From Paeniglutamicibacter quisquiliarum (lineage in GTDB: Bacteria; Actinomycetota; Actinomycetes; Actinomycetales; Micrococcaceae): a stretch of 64,000 nucleotides of DNA. Shown piece after piece: positions 35,201-44,610 of the stretch (positions are counted from its first letter, which is position 1; the number at the start of each line of letters is the position of its first letter). The stretch is taken from NCBI RefSeq assembly GCF_019084045.1, contig NZ_JAHRED010000005.1, forward strand, positions 62,001 through 126,000, in the 5' to 3' direction. The notes beneath the pieces were generated by a model. That model did no database searches, was not told the origin of the DNA, and saw only the letters and a list, made by a program, of their open reading frames with translations. The position numbers and the translations under genes were made by a program.

Positions 35201-35510
35201 AAGGGGTGTCCTTAGCAATCAAAAAGGAAAAGGGGTACTGGACATTCAATCACTATCGAATGAATGCAGCGCAATCGTGGCCATACCCTGCCATTTTTTG
35301 CAACCGATGTCCACCGCGGCGGGATTGCCTGTTGGATCCACGAGTAATTATGGGCTTTCTCGAAGAATTGGCCGATGTCCCCTTGCTGAAACCGGCAGTC
35401 GGGTTACCCGCCCGTAAGGTGAGCCGCGTCACCTTGCGCCACCCGGTGCCAAATATTGCCCCATGTTGCGCCGGTGGTGGGGTCCACGGGGCCGATTCCG
35501 GCCGAGATCC
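35201..35510 (-). promoter_or_regulatory. Upstream region of the metNIQ operon
   Basis: These ~310 nt hold no gene. They should contain the operon promoter and perhaps a McbR-type or other methionine-responsive site. I searched by eye for an S-box/SAM-IV core (GGCAACC-type loops) and did not find a convincing one. A T/A-rich block at 35213-35236 precedes the TTG start. Confidence 0.35.
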
Positions 35511-35548
35511 AAAAGCCGGAGGGGACCCCGATACGGGGTCCCCTCCGG
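35511..35548 (-). terminator. Terminator of the exonuclease gene
   Basis: A perfect 15-bp stem (ccggaggggaccccg and complement) with a 3-nt loop is followed, on the minus strand, by CTTTT. Confidence 0.85.
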
Positions 35549-35569
35549 GATGAAGCATCCTGCAATTGG

Positions 35570-36250
35570 CTAGGACTTGACCGGCCACTGGCCGTCGACG
35601 ACGGCCGCGGGGTCCTTGCGGCGGAAGAATTCCTGCAGGCTGGCGGCCTGCTCGGCGGCCCACTTGACCTGCGAATCATGAAGATTCGCGGCATCAACCT
35701 GCAGGATGGGGTACTTGGCCGCCTGCGCGTCGGCAATCCCAATGGTCGCGGCGGCATCGGCCGCCGAGGTGTGGGCATTCACCAGTTGAACGCCATAGAA
35801 CTCACTCATCACCGACAGGTTGCGCTTGCCGCGGCGGTACTTGTCGACCTGCTTGTCAAGGACGTACGGGTCGATGACCGGGGACGCAACGATCGGGTCC
35901 AGCAGGTGGCGCCTGGCCTCGCGATCCAGCACCGTGAAGTCGTAGGCGGCGTTGAAGGCCATGACAGGCATGGTCTGGAAGAGGTCGGCCAGGAACGCCG
36001 AGATTTCGGCGACCGCGGTTGCCGCATCCATGCCCTCGGCCTGTGCCTTCGCGGTGGTGACGCCGTGGATTTCCGCGGCCTCCTCGGGAATCGCCACTCC
36101 GGGATTCACCAGCCATTCCCGGGTCTGCAGGATTTCCGAGCGACCGTTGACCACGACGACGGAAGCGGTGACGATGCGGGCATCGAGCGGATCACGACCA
36201 GTGGTTTCCAGGTCGAATGCGGCGCGGGGGAGATTGTGCCAAGAATTCAT
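35570..36250 (-). CDS. DnaQ-like 3'-5' exonuclease (DEDDh)
   Basis: The product is 226 residues with one exonuclease domain. ExoI reads AAFDLETTGRDPLDARIV (Asp and Glu ligands), ExoII NAAYDFTVLDRE, and ExoIII VNAHTSAADAAATIGI, with His and Asp placed as in DEDDh enzymes. It resembles the epsilon subunit of DNA polymerase III or an RNase T-like trimming enzyme but is a stand-alone protein. A start at 36250 is supported by TAGCGT 7 nt upstream. The role in DNA proofreading or RNA trimming is open. Confidence 0.88.
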   Translation of the reverse strand: MNSWHNLPRAAFDLETTGRDPLDARIVTASVVVVNGRSEILQTREWLVNPGVAIPEEAAEIHGVTTAKAQAEGMDAATAVAEISAFLADLFQTMPVMAFNAAYDFTVLDREARRHLLDPIVASPVIDPYVLDKQVDKYRRGKRNLSVMSEFYGVQLVNAHTSAADAAATIGIADAQAAKYPILQVDAANLHDSQVKWAAEQAASLQEFFRRKDPAAVVDGQWPVKS

Positions 36251-36257
36251 GTCACCA

Positions 36258-36263
36258 ACGCTA
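36258..36263 (-). promoter_or_regulatory. -10 box of the exonuclease gene, leaderless geometry
   Basis: TAGCGT ends 7 nt before the ATG at 36250. Confidence 0.5.
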
Positions 36264-36373
36264 CCGGGAATCGCAGACACTTTGGCCCACCGCAGCGCGC
36301 TTGTGGATGAACACCGTGCCCGAGACCCGATAATGGGTGGAGACCTGCGGGGGAACTAGAGGAGGAACCGTTG

Positions 36374-36799
36374 ATGCAACCAAGCCAGGAACCGCAGCCG
36401 GGTTCCCTGGGCCCCGGCGACGGTGGGCCGGCCGGCGCCGGACTGGACTACGACGAAGCCGTCTTTGCAGTGGTCGCGATGATTCCCGCCGGAAAGGTCC
36501 TGGCCTACGGCGACATTGCCGAGCTGCTGGGTTCCGGCGGCCCGCGCCAGGTCGGCAAGGCCATGGGCCGCGGAGGTGCCGATGTCACATGGTGGCGGGT
36601 CATCCGCTCCAACGGGACCCTTCCGGAGGCACTCCGGCCTGTCGCCGCGGGGCATTGGGAACGCGAATCCACGCCCCACACCGCGTCGGGGGTTCGGATG
36701 AGGCAGGCCCGCTGGCAACCCTCCGAGGAGGACCACGCGCGCATCGACCGCGTGGCAGAACTGCTGCCGATTCCAAAACGTCACCCGCGAATGATCTGA
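36374..36799 (+). CDS. Alkyltransferase-like protein (MGMT fold without catalytic Cys)
   Basis: This 141-residue protein matches the DNA-binding domain of O6-alkylguanine-DNA alkyltransferase (MIPAGKVLAYGDIAELLG, PRQVGKAMGRGG). The acceptor motif P-C-H-R-V is replaced by TWWRVIRSNG, so no alkyl group can be transferred to Cys. That identifies an ATL protein, which flips and flags O6-alkylguanine for nucleotide excision repair. The ribosome-binding site GGAGGAA (36360-36366) supports the ATG at 36374, though a TTG three bases earlier is possible. It overlaps the helicase-nuclease gene by one base (TGATG), linking it to DNA repair. Confidence 0.9.
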   Translation: MQPSQEPQPGSLGPGDGGPAGAGLDYDEAVFAVVAMIPAGKVLAYGDIAELLGSGGPRQVGKAMGRGGADVTWWRVIRSNGTLPEALRPVAAGHWERESTPHTASGVRMRQARWQPSEEDHARIDRVAELLPIPKRHPRMI

Positions 36800-39700
36800 T
36801 GGAGTACATGGACACCCTTGCATCGACACTGGTCCCCGCGGCCGCCGCGGACCACGGATTGGTCGCAGATGCCGCCCAGCAGGAATTGCTGCAGCTGGGG
36901 CCCGGCCATGGTCCGGTGCTGGTGCTGGGCGGGCCGGGAACCGGGAAAACCACGACGCTGCTGCGCGTGCTCACCTCTCGCCTGGACACCGGGCTGGATC
37001 CGCAGCACGTGCTGGTGCTTTCGCCCACGCGCTCAGCCGCGGCCACGCTGCGCGACGACCTGTCGGCGGGCACCGAGAAGACGTTCTCCGAGCCGGCCGT
37101 GCGCACCTGGTCGGCCTATGCCTTCGACCTGATCCGCCGGGCACGGCTTGACGGGCTGCTGCCGGCCTTGCAGCGGCCTCCCCGGCTGCTGTCGGGGCCC
37201 GAACAGGACACGTTGATCGGGCACCTGCTCGAGGGCCATGCCCTGGGCATCACGCCCGCCCCGGAATGGCCCGAGTCCCTCGGCGAGGCCATCGGCACCC
37301 GGGGATTTCGCAAGGAACTGCGCGAACTCTTCGACAGGATTTCCGAGCACGGGCTGGAGGCCGGTGCCCTGCAGGACCTCGGCGAGTCGCTGGGCCGACC
37401 CGAATGGGTTGCCGCCGCGCAGTTCTACCAGGAGTACCGCGACCTCCTGGACCTGGGCAGCGCCGAGGCCTTCGACCCCGCCGGCCTGCTGGCCGCCGCC
37501 GCCGGCATCCTGGAACACAACCCCGGGTTCCTGGCCGCCGAGCACGAGCGCCTGCACCTGGTGATGGTCGATGACCTGCAGGAAGCCAACCCGGCACAGC
37601 ATCGCCTGCTCTCGTTGCTGGCCCGCGGACGCGACCTGGTGGCATTCGCCGTGCCCGACAACGTGGTGCAGGGATTCCGCGGCGCACGCCCGGACATGCT
37701 GGGCGAATTCGACGCACGCCTGGGAACCGAGCGAAACCCCTCACGCATCCTGGAGCTGAAGACTTCCTACCGCCTGAACGAGGAGCTTGCGACGGCCTGG
37801 GGCAGGGTCGCCAGACGCATCCCCGTGGCAGCCGGCGGCGCCGGCAGGATCCTGGACTTCGCTGCGACCGAGGCGGCCGAGGCACACCCGGCCGCTGCCG
37901 AGGCCGGCGAAGCCGATGACCCCGATGTTCCGGCCCCCGGCAGCCTCGAGGTGCTGCTGGTCGACTCGCCCATCTACGAACAGCGCCTCGTCGCCCAGCG
38001 CCTGCTTGAGGAACACCTGATCCACCACCGGCCGCTGGATTCCATGGCCGTCATCCTGCGCAACGGATCCCAGGTCCGCTCCATGGCCAAGTACCTGGCC
38101 GGGTCGGGCATCGCGGTGAACACCCCGCCGGCGGAGACCCCCCTGCGCGAGGAACCCGCGGTGCGTCCGCTGCTGGATCTCATGGGGCTGGCCCTGGCGC
38201 CCGAGGCGCCGCAGGATCCGCTGCTGCTGCAGGAACTGCTGATGTCCCGCTACGCCAACGCCTCCGCGCTGGACGTGCGCCGGCTGCGCCAGGGACTGCG
38301 CCGCCACGAGGTCGCACGGGGCGGCAACCGCTCGAGTGCCGAACTGCTCACCGGGATGTTGGATGAGCTGGAACTGCTCGAGTCCATGGGCCGCGAGGCC
38401 GCCGGCGCCCGGCGCCTGGCCCGGATGTACCAGGCGCTGCGCACCGAGCTTGCGGGCAGCAACGTCAACGCCGAAACCGCGCTCTGGGCCCTGTGGGCGG
38501 CCAGCGGCATGGCCCAAAAGTGGACCGAGGCCGCGCTGGCCGGGGGCATCCTGGGTGCCCGCGCCGACCACGACCTCGACGCGATGCTGGCCATTTTCCA
38601 GTCCGCCGAACGCTTTGTCGACCAGCTGCCGGGTTCCTCCGTGGCCCAGTTCGTGGAGCACGTGCTGGGCCAGGAACTGCCCATGGACACCCTTGCCAGC
38701 CGCGGCGGGTCCGCCGCCTCCGTCCAGGTGCTCACCACCGCGGCGGCCGCCGGGCGCGAATGGGACCTGGTGCTGGTGCCCGGGATGCAGGAAGGCATCT
38801 GGCCCAACACCAAGCTGCGTGGCGAGCTGCTGGGCGGCGGGGCGCTGAGCGACGTGATCGAACACGGCCCGCAGATCCTCCCCGTGCGGAACATCGCCTC
38901 GCTCATCCGCGAGACCCGGGCCGACGAGCTGCGCACCTTCGCCAACGCGATCTCGCGCGCCAGGTCCAAGGTCGTCGCCATCGCCGTGGCCTCCGAGGAC
39001 ACCGCGCCCTCGTCGTTCCTGGACATCGTGGACCCCGACGGGGCAAACCAGGGCCGCCGGGCGATCTTTGTCCCGCGGCCCCGGACCCTGGGTGCCCTGG
39101 TGGCCGAGCTGCGCCAGGCCGCCGAGGCCACCGCACTGGACGAGGACCGCGGGCAGCTGCACCACGACGCGACCTCGGTGCTCGGCGCCCTGGTCGCTTC
39201 CCCGCACCCGGTCCGCGGGGCGCATCCGGCAAGCTGGTGGGGACTGGCCGAATCGACCTCCAGCGGGCCAGTGGTCCCGCCGGGGGACCCGGTGAAGGTT
39301 TCCCCCTCCAAGGTCGAGGCAGTGATGAACTCCCCGCTGAACTGGTTCGTCCAGGCCGCCGGGGGCGAGGCGGCGACCGACTTCGCCCGCTCGCTGGGCA
39401 CCCTGGTGCACTCCATCGCCGAGGAACACCCCGAGGCCAGCGGCGGCGAATACCTGCAGGTGCTCGAGGGGCGCTGGGGCGAGCTGGAGATGCCGGAGAA
39501 CTGGGAAGGCGCCCGGGACCGGGAACGGGCCGAGTCGATGCTCAAGAAGCTCGCCCAGTACAACGTCATGATGCGCACCGAAAACCGGCGCCTCATCGGC
39601 CGGGAGATCCCGTTCGAGGTCACGATTCCCGCGCCGTCCACCGCCGGCGATCCGGCGCCCGACCCCGCGGCGCTGCCCGACCCGCAGGCCCCGCGCGCCG

Positions 39701-40134
39701 CCTTGCTGCGCGGGGTCGTTGACCGCGTGGAGGCCGATGCGGCCGGCAACCCGTGGGTCGTCGACCTGAAGACCGGAAAGTCCCAGCCCAGCGGCAAGGA
39801 CGTGGAAAGGCACCCGCAGCTCGGCGCCTACCAGGCCGCCGTGATCAACGGCGCGCTGGCCGGAAAGACCGCCGAGGAGCTCACCCGCGTGCCCGCCGGG
39901 GCGTCCCTGGTGCAGCTGGGCACGAGCACCAAGTCCCCGCGCGAACAGGCACAGCCCGCCATCACCGAGGAGGACTGGGCCACCCCCATGGTGCTGGCCG
40001 CAGCGCAATTGATGGGCGATGCGGACTTCCTCTCCCGCCACGACCCGGCCCGCGGGGGGCGCAGCGGCAGCAACTGCAGGCTGCCGGGCATCTGTCCATT
40101 GTGTTCCGAAGGAAGGCAGGTCACCGAGCCGTGA
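36799..40134 (+). CDS. adnA: AdnA-like UvrD-type helicase with C-terminal PD-(D/E)XK nuclease
   Basis: This 1111-residue subunit of a RecBCD/AddAB-like break-resection machine has Walker A GGPGTGKTTT at ~residues 44-53, other SF1 motifs (VMVDDLQEANPAQ, LELKTSYRLNEE, LTTAAAAGREWDLVLVPGMQEGIWP), and a nuclease domain with GTLVHSIAEE (~867), GVVDRVEAD and the catalytic VVDLKTGKSQP (~986) followed by QLGAYQAAV. A C-terminal three-Cys cluster (NCRLPGICPLC) looks like part of an Fe-S site. The upstream partner position, normally C-P-L, reads NSPLNWF here. Its stop overlaps the adnB GTG (GTGA). Confidence 0.88.
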   Translation: MEYMDTLASTLVPAAAADHGLVADAAQQELLQLGPGHGPVLVLGGPGTGKTTTLLRVLTSRLDTGLDPQHVLVLSPTRSAAATLRDDLSAGTEKTFSEPAVRTWSAYAFDLIRRARLDGLLPALQRPPRLLSGPEQDTLIGHLLEGHALGITPAPEWPESLGEAIGTRGFRKELRELFDRISEHGLEAGALQDLGESLGRPEWVAAAQFYQEYRDLLDLGSAEAFDPAGLLAAAAGILEHNPGFLAAEHERLHLVMVDDLQEANPAQHRLLSLLARGRDLVAFAVPDNVVQGFRGARPDMLGEFDARLGTERNPSRILELKTSYRLNEELATAWGRVARRIPVAAGGAGRILDFAATEAAEAHPAAAEAGEADDPDVPAPGSLEVLLVDSPIYEQRLVAQRLLEEHLIHHRPLDSMAVILRNGSQVRSMAKYLAGSGIAVNTPPAETPLREEPAVRPLLDLMGLALAPEAPQDPLLLQELLMSRYANASALDVRRLRQGLRRHEVARGGNRSSAELLTGMLDELELLESMGREAAGARRLARMYQALRTELAGSNVNAETALWALWAASGMAQKWTEAALAGGILGARADHDLDAMLAIFQSAERFVDQLPGSSVAQFVEHVLGQELPMDTLASRGGSAASVQVLTTAAAAGREWDLVLVPGMQEGIWPNTKLRGELLGGGALSDVIEHGPQILPVRNIASLIRETRADELRTFANAISRARSKVVAIAVASEDTAPSSFLDIVDPDGANQGRRAIFVPRPRTLGALVAELRQAAEATALDEDRGQLHHDATSVLGALVASPHPVRGAHPASWWGLAESTSSGPVVPPGDPVKVSPSKVEAVMNSPLNWFVQAAGGEAATDFARSLGTLVHSIAEEHPEASGGEYLQVLEGRWGELEMPENWEGARDRERAESMLKKLAQYNVMMRTENRRLIGREIPFEVTIPAPSTAGDPAPDPAALPDPQAPRAALLRGVVDRVEADAAGNPWVVDLKTGKSQPSGKDVERHPQLGAYQAAVINGALAGKTAEELTRVPAGASLVQLGTSTKSPREQAQPAITEEDWATPMVLAAAQLMGDADFLSRHDPARGGRSGSNCRLPGICPLCSEGRQVTEP

Positions 40135-43100
40135 GCCGCACCGAAACAGCAATCCCGCCGGCCGCACCGCCGTCCGGCACCGACTCGCCCGCCGCAGCCG
40201 GGCGGGTCTATTCGCCCGAGGAGCTCGCGGAGATCCTGGGCCAGCACCAGCCCACGCCCGAACAGTCGGCCATCATCTCCTCCCCGCTGGAGCCCCTGCT
40301 GGTGATTGCCGGGGCCGGGTCGGGCAAGACCGCCACCATGGCCGACCGGGTCATCTGGCTGGTCGCCAACGGGAAGGTCCGCCCCGAGGAGATCCTGGGC
40401 GTGACGTTCACGCGCAAGGCCGCCGGCGAGCTGGCCCAGCGCATCCGCGGGCAGCTGGAGAAGCTGGCGCGCTCCGGGTTGCTGGAGCTCGAGGACGAGG
40501 GCCTGCTGGATCCCTCGGTGTCCACCTACCACTCGTACGCGAACACGCTGGTGAAGGAACACGGGCTGCGCATCGGGGTCGAGCCGGACACCGCGCTGCT
40601 GGGCACCGCCCAGGCCTGGCAGGTCGCCGCGGCAGTGGTCGAGGGCTACGGCGGGGACTACGAGCACCTGGCCTCCTCCAAGAACACGCTGATCGACGCC
40701 GTGGTGACCTTCGCGGGGGAATGCGCCGAGCACCTGGTCGACCCGGTGGACGCCAAGGAATGGATCGACGGGCTGGTGGGCCGGCTCGAGGCGCTGCCAT
40801 ACCGGACCGACAAGCCCGCGGCGCCCTCGCTGGATGCCCGCAAGCTGCTGGACAAGCTGCGCACCCGCTCCACCATCGCCGAACTGGCCGTGGGGTACGC
40901 GCGGGCCAAGGCCGCCCGCGGCGCCCTTGACTACGGGGACCTGGTGGCGCTTGCCGCGCGCATCGCCCGGGAAATCCCGGAGGCCGCGCATTCCGAACGC
41001 GCGCGTTTCAAGGTGGTGCTACTCGACGAGTTCCAGGACACTTCGCACGCGCAGATGGTGCTCTTCTCCTGCATCTTCGGCGACGGGCACGCGCTGACCG
41101 CGGTGGGGGACCCCAACCAGTCCATCTACGGATTCCGCGGCGCGTCGGCCGGCCAGCTCTTCCGCTTTCCCGTCGAATTTCCCGCCCGCACGCACGGCAC
41201 CGAGGCAGACGGGGACGGCCAAGCCGGGGGCGGAGGGCTGCGCCCGGCCTCGGTGGCGTACCTGAGCACCGCCTGGCGCAACTCGATCAACGTGCTGGCC
41301 GCTGCCAATGCCGTCTCCGCGAAGCTGAACTCGGTCGCCCCCGCGGGCATTTCGGTGCCGTCGCTCAAGCCCAGCGCCTTCGCCGGAACCGGAAAGGTGG
41401 AGCTGGCCCGCTACGCCACCGGGTCCCAGGAAGCGGCGGCACTGGCCCGGCGCTTCATCGCCGAACGCAATTCCTTCGCCGCCGAGCACGGGCGCAACCC
41501 GTCCATGGCGGTGCTCTGCCGCACCCGCTCACAGCTGACCCCCATTTCCCGCGGGCTGGAGGACGCCGGCATCCCGTACGAGATCCTGGGCCTCGGCGGG
41601 CTGCTGAGCATGCCCGAGGTGACGGACATCGTCGCGACACTGAACGTGCTGGTTGACCCGAACCGCTCCGACCACCTGGTGCGGTTGCTCGCCGGCGCGC
41701 GCTGGCGCATCGGGCCGGCGGACCTGATGGCCTTCGCCGACTGGTCGCGCTTCCTGGCCCGCCGCCGCGAATTCGCGCTCAAGGACGGCGGGTCGGAGAA
41801 CCTCGACGCGCCCGAGAGTGCCGAGGAAGTCACCCGCGGGGAGGCCCGGGCGGAACTGAACGACGCCGCCAGCCTGATCGAGGCCCTTGACCACCTGCCG
41901 CACCCCGACTGGGTCTCCGGGGACGGACGCGCCCTGAGCCCGGAGGCGCTGGCCCGGCTGCGGAAGCTGCGCGACGAGCTGCGCTACCTGCGTGGCTTCA
42001 TCGACGATGACCTCGAGGCCCTGCTGCGCGAGACCGAGCGCGCCATGGGCCTGGACATCGAGGTGGCGGCGAAGCCCGGTGTCGGCATCCACGAGGCCAG
42101 GCGCCACCTGGACGCCTTTGCCGACATCGCCCAGGACTACGCCAGCACCTCGGCCCGCGTGGACCTGGCTGGCTTCCTGGCCTGGTTGGAGGCCGCCGCC
42201 GAAAAGGAGGGCGGGCTGGCGATCGTGCCCGGTGAATCGAACCCGGACGCGGTGCAGTTGCTGACCATCCACGCCTCCAAGGGCCTGGAATGGGACGTGG
42301 TGGCGGTGACCGGGATGAACGAGGGGATCTTCCCCAGCGCCAGCGATTCGCGCTGGACCAGCGGGGATGCGGCCCTGCCGTGGCCGCTGCGCGGGGACAG
42401 GCACGATCTGCCGCAGTGGGACACCGAGCAGGAATGCCTCTTCGACGTGGTCAAGTCCGAGGGGATGTTCAAGTCCGAGGTGCTGGCGCATGCCGAACTC
42501 GAGGAGCGGCGGCTGGCGTATGTCGCGCTGACCCGCGCCAAGTCGCTGCTGATCTGTTCGGCCACCGCCTGGACCGGCACGCGCACCAAGCTCACCGAAC
42601 CCTCCAGCTTCCTGCTGGACATGCTGCCGCTGGCCGGGGAGCCAAACCCCTCGGCAACCACCACGACGTGGGTCGAGGACGAGGACGCGCCGGAGGCCAA
42701 TCCGTTCCGCGAGGCGCCGCTGGAGGCCCGCTGGCCCTACGACCCGCTGGAGGGGCCCGTCGTCACCGGCGGCGGGGTGCAACGCCCCCGGCCGCCGGGA
42801 CGCCGCGCCAAGCTGGAAGCCTCCGCGGCCGCCGTGCTCCGCGCCGCCGTGCACGCGGCGGAGGGCTCCGCGCGACCTGCCGGGACATTGGACGGAACCG
42901 CCGGCGGGGACCTGCTGCGCGAGGACGAGGGCCCGTGGCACACCCCGACGGGCAGGGGCTGGTTCAAGGAGGCGGAACTCCTGCTGGCCCGCAAGGCCCA
43001 GGAGGCCGCCGAGGAACGGACCACCGCGATCCCGAAGCATGTGCGCGCCTCGGTGTTCGTGGACCTGGCCACCGACGCCGCGGCCGTGATGGCCGAGCTG

Positions 43101-43634
43101 CGGCGCCCGGTCCCGCGGCGCCCGGGGACCGCCGCCCGCCGCGGCACGGCGTTCCATGCCTGGCTGGAGGAGTACTTCGACTCCACCGGAATGCTGGAGC
43201 TGGGGGACTACATGGAGGCCGCCGATGCCTACATCGACGACGCTCTTGACCTGGAGGACATGAAGAACGCGTTCCTGGATTCCGAATGGGCCAACCGCCA
43301 GCCGGCATTCGTGGAGGCGGCGATCGAGACCCGTATCGGCCCGGTCTCTGTCCGCGGCCGCATCGATGCGATCTTCCGGGAACCCGACGGGGCCTGGCTG
43401 CTGGTGGACTGGAAGACCGGGAGGGTGCCGCGCGGGGAGGAATTGCGCATCAAGGCCCTGCAGCTAGCCGTGTACCGGCTGGGCTGGGCACGTCTGCGCG
43501 GCATCGACGTATCCGAGGTGCGTGCGGCGTTCTACTACGTCGGGTCCGGCACCACCATCCGGCCGCACGACCTGGCCGACGAGGCGGAGCTCGAAAGCCT
43601 CATCGGCAATTCGATGGGTGCCCTGAACGGCTGA
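40131..43634 (+). CDS. adnB: AdnB-like UvrD-type helicase with C-terminal nuclease
   Basis: This 1167-residue partner of AdnA has Walker A GAGSGKTATM at ~residues 61-70, motif Ia TFTRKAAGELAQRI, motif II VVLLDEFQDTSHAQ, motif III GDPNQSIYGFRGAS, and motif V/VI LLTIHASKGLEWDVVAV and ERRLAYVALTRAK. The C-terminal nuclease shows RRGTAFHAWLEEYF (~1003), GRIDAIFREPDG and LLVDWKTGRVP (~1090). The heterodimer should unwind and degrade double-strand DNA ends for recombination. Translation is coupled to adnA (4-base overlap). Confidence 0.88.
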   Translation: MSRTETAIPPAAPPSGTDSPAAAGRVYSPEELAEILGQHQPTPEQSAIISSPLEPLLVIAGAGSGKTATMADRVIWLVANGKVRPEEILGVTFTRKAAGELAQRIRGQLEKLARSGLLELEDEGLLDPSVSTYHSYANTLVKEHGLRIGVEPDTALLGTAQAWQVAAAVVEGYGGDYEHLASSKNTLIDAVVTFAGECAEHLVDPVDAKEWIDGLVGRLEALPYRTDKPAAPSLDARKLLDKLRTRSTIAELAVGYARAKAARGALDYGDLVALAARIAREIPEAAHSERARFKVVLLDEFQDTSHAQMVLFSCIFGDGHALTAVGDPNQSIYGFRGASAGQLFRFPVEFPARTHGTEADGDGQAGGGGLRPASVAYLSTAWRNSINVLAAANAVSAKLNSVAPAGISVPSLKPSAFAGTGKVELARYATGSQEAAALARRFIAERNSFAAEHGRNPSMAVLCRTRSQLTPISRGLEDAGIPYEILGLGGLLSMPEVTDIVATLNVLVDPNRSDHLVRLLAGARWRIGPADLMAFADWSRFLARRREFALKDGGSENLDAPESAEEVTRGEARAELNDAASLIEALDHLPHPDWVSGDGRALSPEALARLRKLRDELRYLRGFIDDDLEALLRETERAMGLDIEVAAKPGVGIHEARRHLDAFADIAQDYASTSARVDLAGFLAWLEAAAEKEGGLAIVPGESNPDAVQLLTIHASKGLEWDVVAVTGMNEGIFPSASDSRWTSGDAALPWPLRGDRHDLPQWDTEQECLFDVVKSEGMFKSEVLAHAELEERRLAYVALTRAKSLLICSATAWTGTRTKLTEPSSFLLDMLPLAGEPNPSATTTTWVEDEDAPEANPFREAPLEARWPYDPLEGPVVTGGGVQRPRPPGRRAKLEASAAAVLRAAVHAAEGSARPAGTLDGTAGGDLLREDEGPWHTPTGRGWFKEAELLLARKAQEAAEERTTAIPKHVRASVFVDLATDAAAVMAELRRPVPRRPGTAARRGTAFHAWLEEYFDSTGMLELGDYMEAADAYIDDALDLEDMKNAFLDSEWANRQPAFVEAAIETRIGPVSVRGRIDAIFREPDGAWLLVDWKTGRVPRGEELRIKALQLAVYRLGWARLRGIDVSEVRAAFYYVGSGTTIRPHDLADEAELESLIGNSMGALNG

Positions 43635-43661
43635 ATTCCGGCCCGGAGCCGGACACGCAGT

Positions 43662-43700
43662 GGGCGGGGACGATCGGAGAATTTCCGATCGTCCCCGCCC
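43662..43700. terminator. Bidirectional terminator between adnB and the lipoprotein gene
   Basis: A perfect 17-bp stem (gggcggggacgatcgga and complement) with a 5-nt loop lies between convergent genes. Confidence 0.85.
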
Positions 43701-43714
43701 ATTGGCGTGCCGGT

Positions 43715-44461
43715 CTAGAGACCCGGAACGCTGACCACGTCGGACTTGGCCGGAGCCTCGTACGGCTTGACGGCGTTCCATTCAGTGAAGGTCATGGTTC
43801 CGGTTCCGGTTGATTCAATCTTCAACAGGTGGGGTTCGCCCTCGGCGGCAATCCAAAAAACTTCCTCGCCACCGGTGTACTTGAAGGCCTTGGTGCCGTT
43901 GAGGTCGGCGAGGTCCTTCTTGGTGATCTTCGCGGCTTCCTTCGTTCCGAGTTCTCCAGTGCCCATCGATTCAAGCAGGGAACCGATCTTTAAATTGCCG
44001 AACAGGCTGGCGTTCTTCGTGGAAATCCACTTGCCCGGTGCGACTGAGTCGAGCATCTTCGCGGCCTCGGCCCCTGCCTGTTCGGTCAAGAATTCCTTGT
44101 TGGGCTTCATGTACGCGACATTGTCGACTGTCAGCATTTCAATGGTGGAGTCGCCCCGGCTCATCATTGACTTGGAATTGGTGCCGTCGACGGTGCCTGA
44201 AAGCTCGAATTTGCCTTTTTGAGAATCAACGGTGAGGTCACCGACGATCGTTGCAGAGGTGGCCTTCTCAATAGCAGCGGAAGTCTTGGGGAAGATCTCC
44301 TTGGCCTCCGGCACCACGATTTCCGCCTGCACCGGGGCGGCTTCGGCTCCGGCAGACGACGCACCGGAAGGCTGTTCCGCGGCGGCCGAACATCCGGTCA
44401 GGGCGAGCAGGACCCCGGCCGTCGCCGACAGCAGCATGGCGCCGTTCTTAAAAGTTTTCAT
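43715..44461 (-). CDS. LppX/LprAFG- or LolA-like lipoprotein
   Basis: This 248-residue lipoprotein has signal-peptide lipobox LALTGC (~Cys24). The mature part has the half-barrel pattern of LolA/LppX_LprAFG proteins: ATSATIVGDLTVDSQKGKF, GTVDGTNSKSMM, TVDNVAYMKPN and WISTKNASLFGNLKIGSLL. Members in mycobacteria carry lipids across the envelope; here a lipid or lipoprotein-carrier role is inferred only. The ATG at 44461 follows GGGGAC; a longer frame to 44536 lacks support. It converges on adnB. Confidence 0.75.
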   Translation of the reverse strand: MKTFKNGAMLLSATAGVLLALTGCSAAAEQPSGASSAGAEAAPVQAEIVVPEAKEIFPKTSAAIEKATSATIVGDLTVDSQKGKFELSGTVDGTNSKSMMSRGDSTIEMLTVDNVAYMKPNKEFLTEQAGAEAAKMLDSVAPGKWISTKNASLFGNLKIGSLLESMGTGELGTKEAAKITKKDLADLNGTKAFKYTGGEEVFWIAAEGEPHLLKIESTGTGTMTFTEWNAVKPYEAPAKSDVVSVPGL

Positions 44462-44610
44462 CAGGTTGTCCCCGCTTTGCATTGGAATGTGGAAATCGCT
44501 CGTCGACGTCAAGGAACGTTGAAGCGCAGTCCACACTCTACCAAATGGATTTAATGTGAAGCGGAAGCCGATCCGTGTCGCAGGAGTTCGCCAAAACGAG
44601 CTCCGGCATG

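Noticed and set aside
35201-35420. Possible SAM riboswitch upstream of metN
   Set aside because: The conserved loop sequences of S-box, SAM-II or SAM-IV elements could not be found on the transcript strand. A covariance-model search would settle it.
37741-40167. Minus-strand open frame of 808 codons over adnA
   Set aside because: It is antisense to a helicase-nuclease with all motifs visible, with no independent support.
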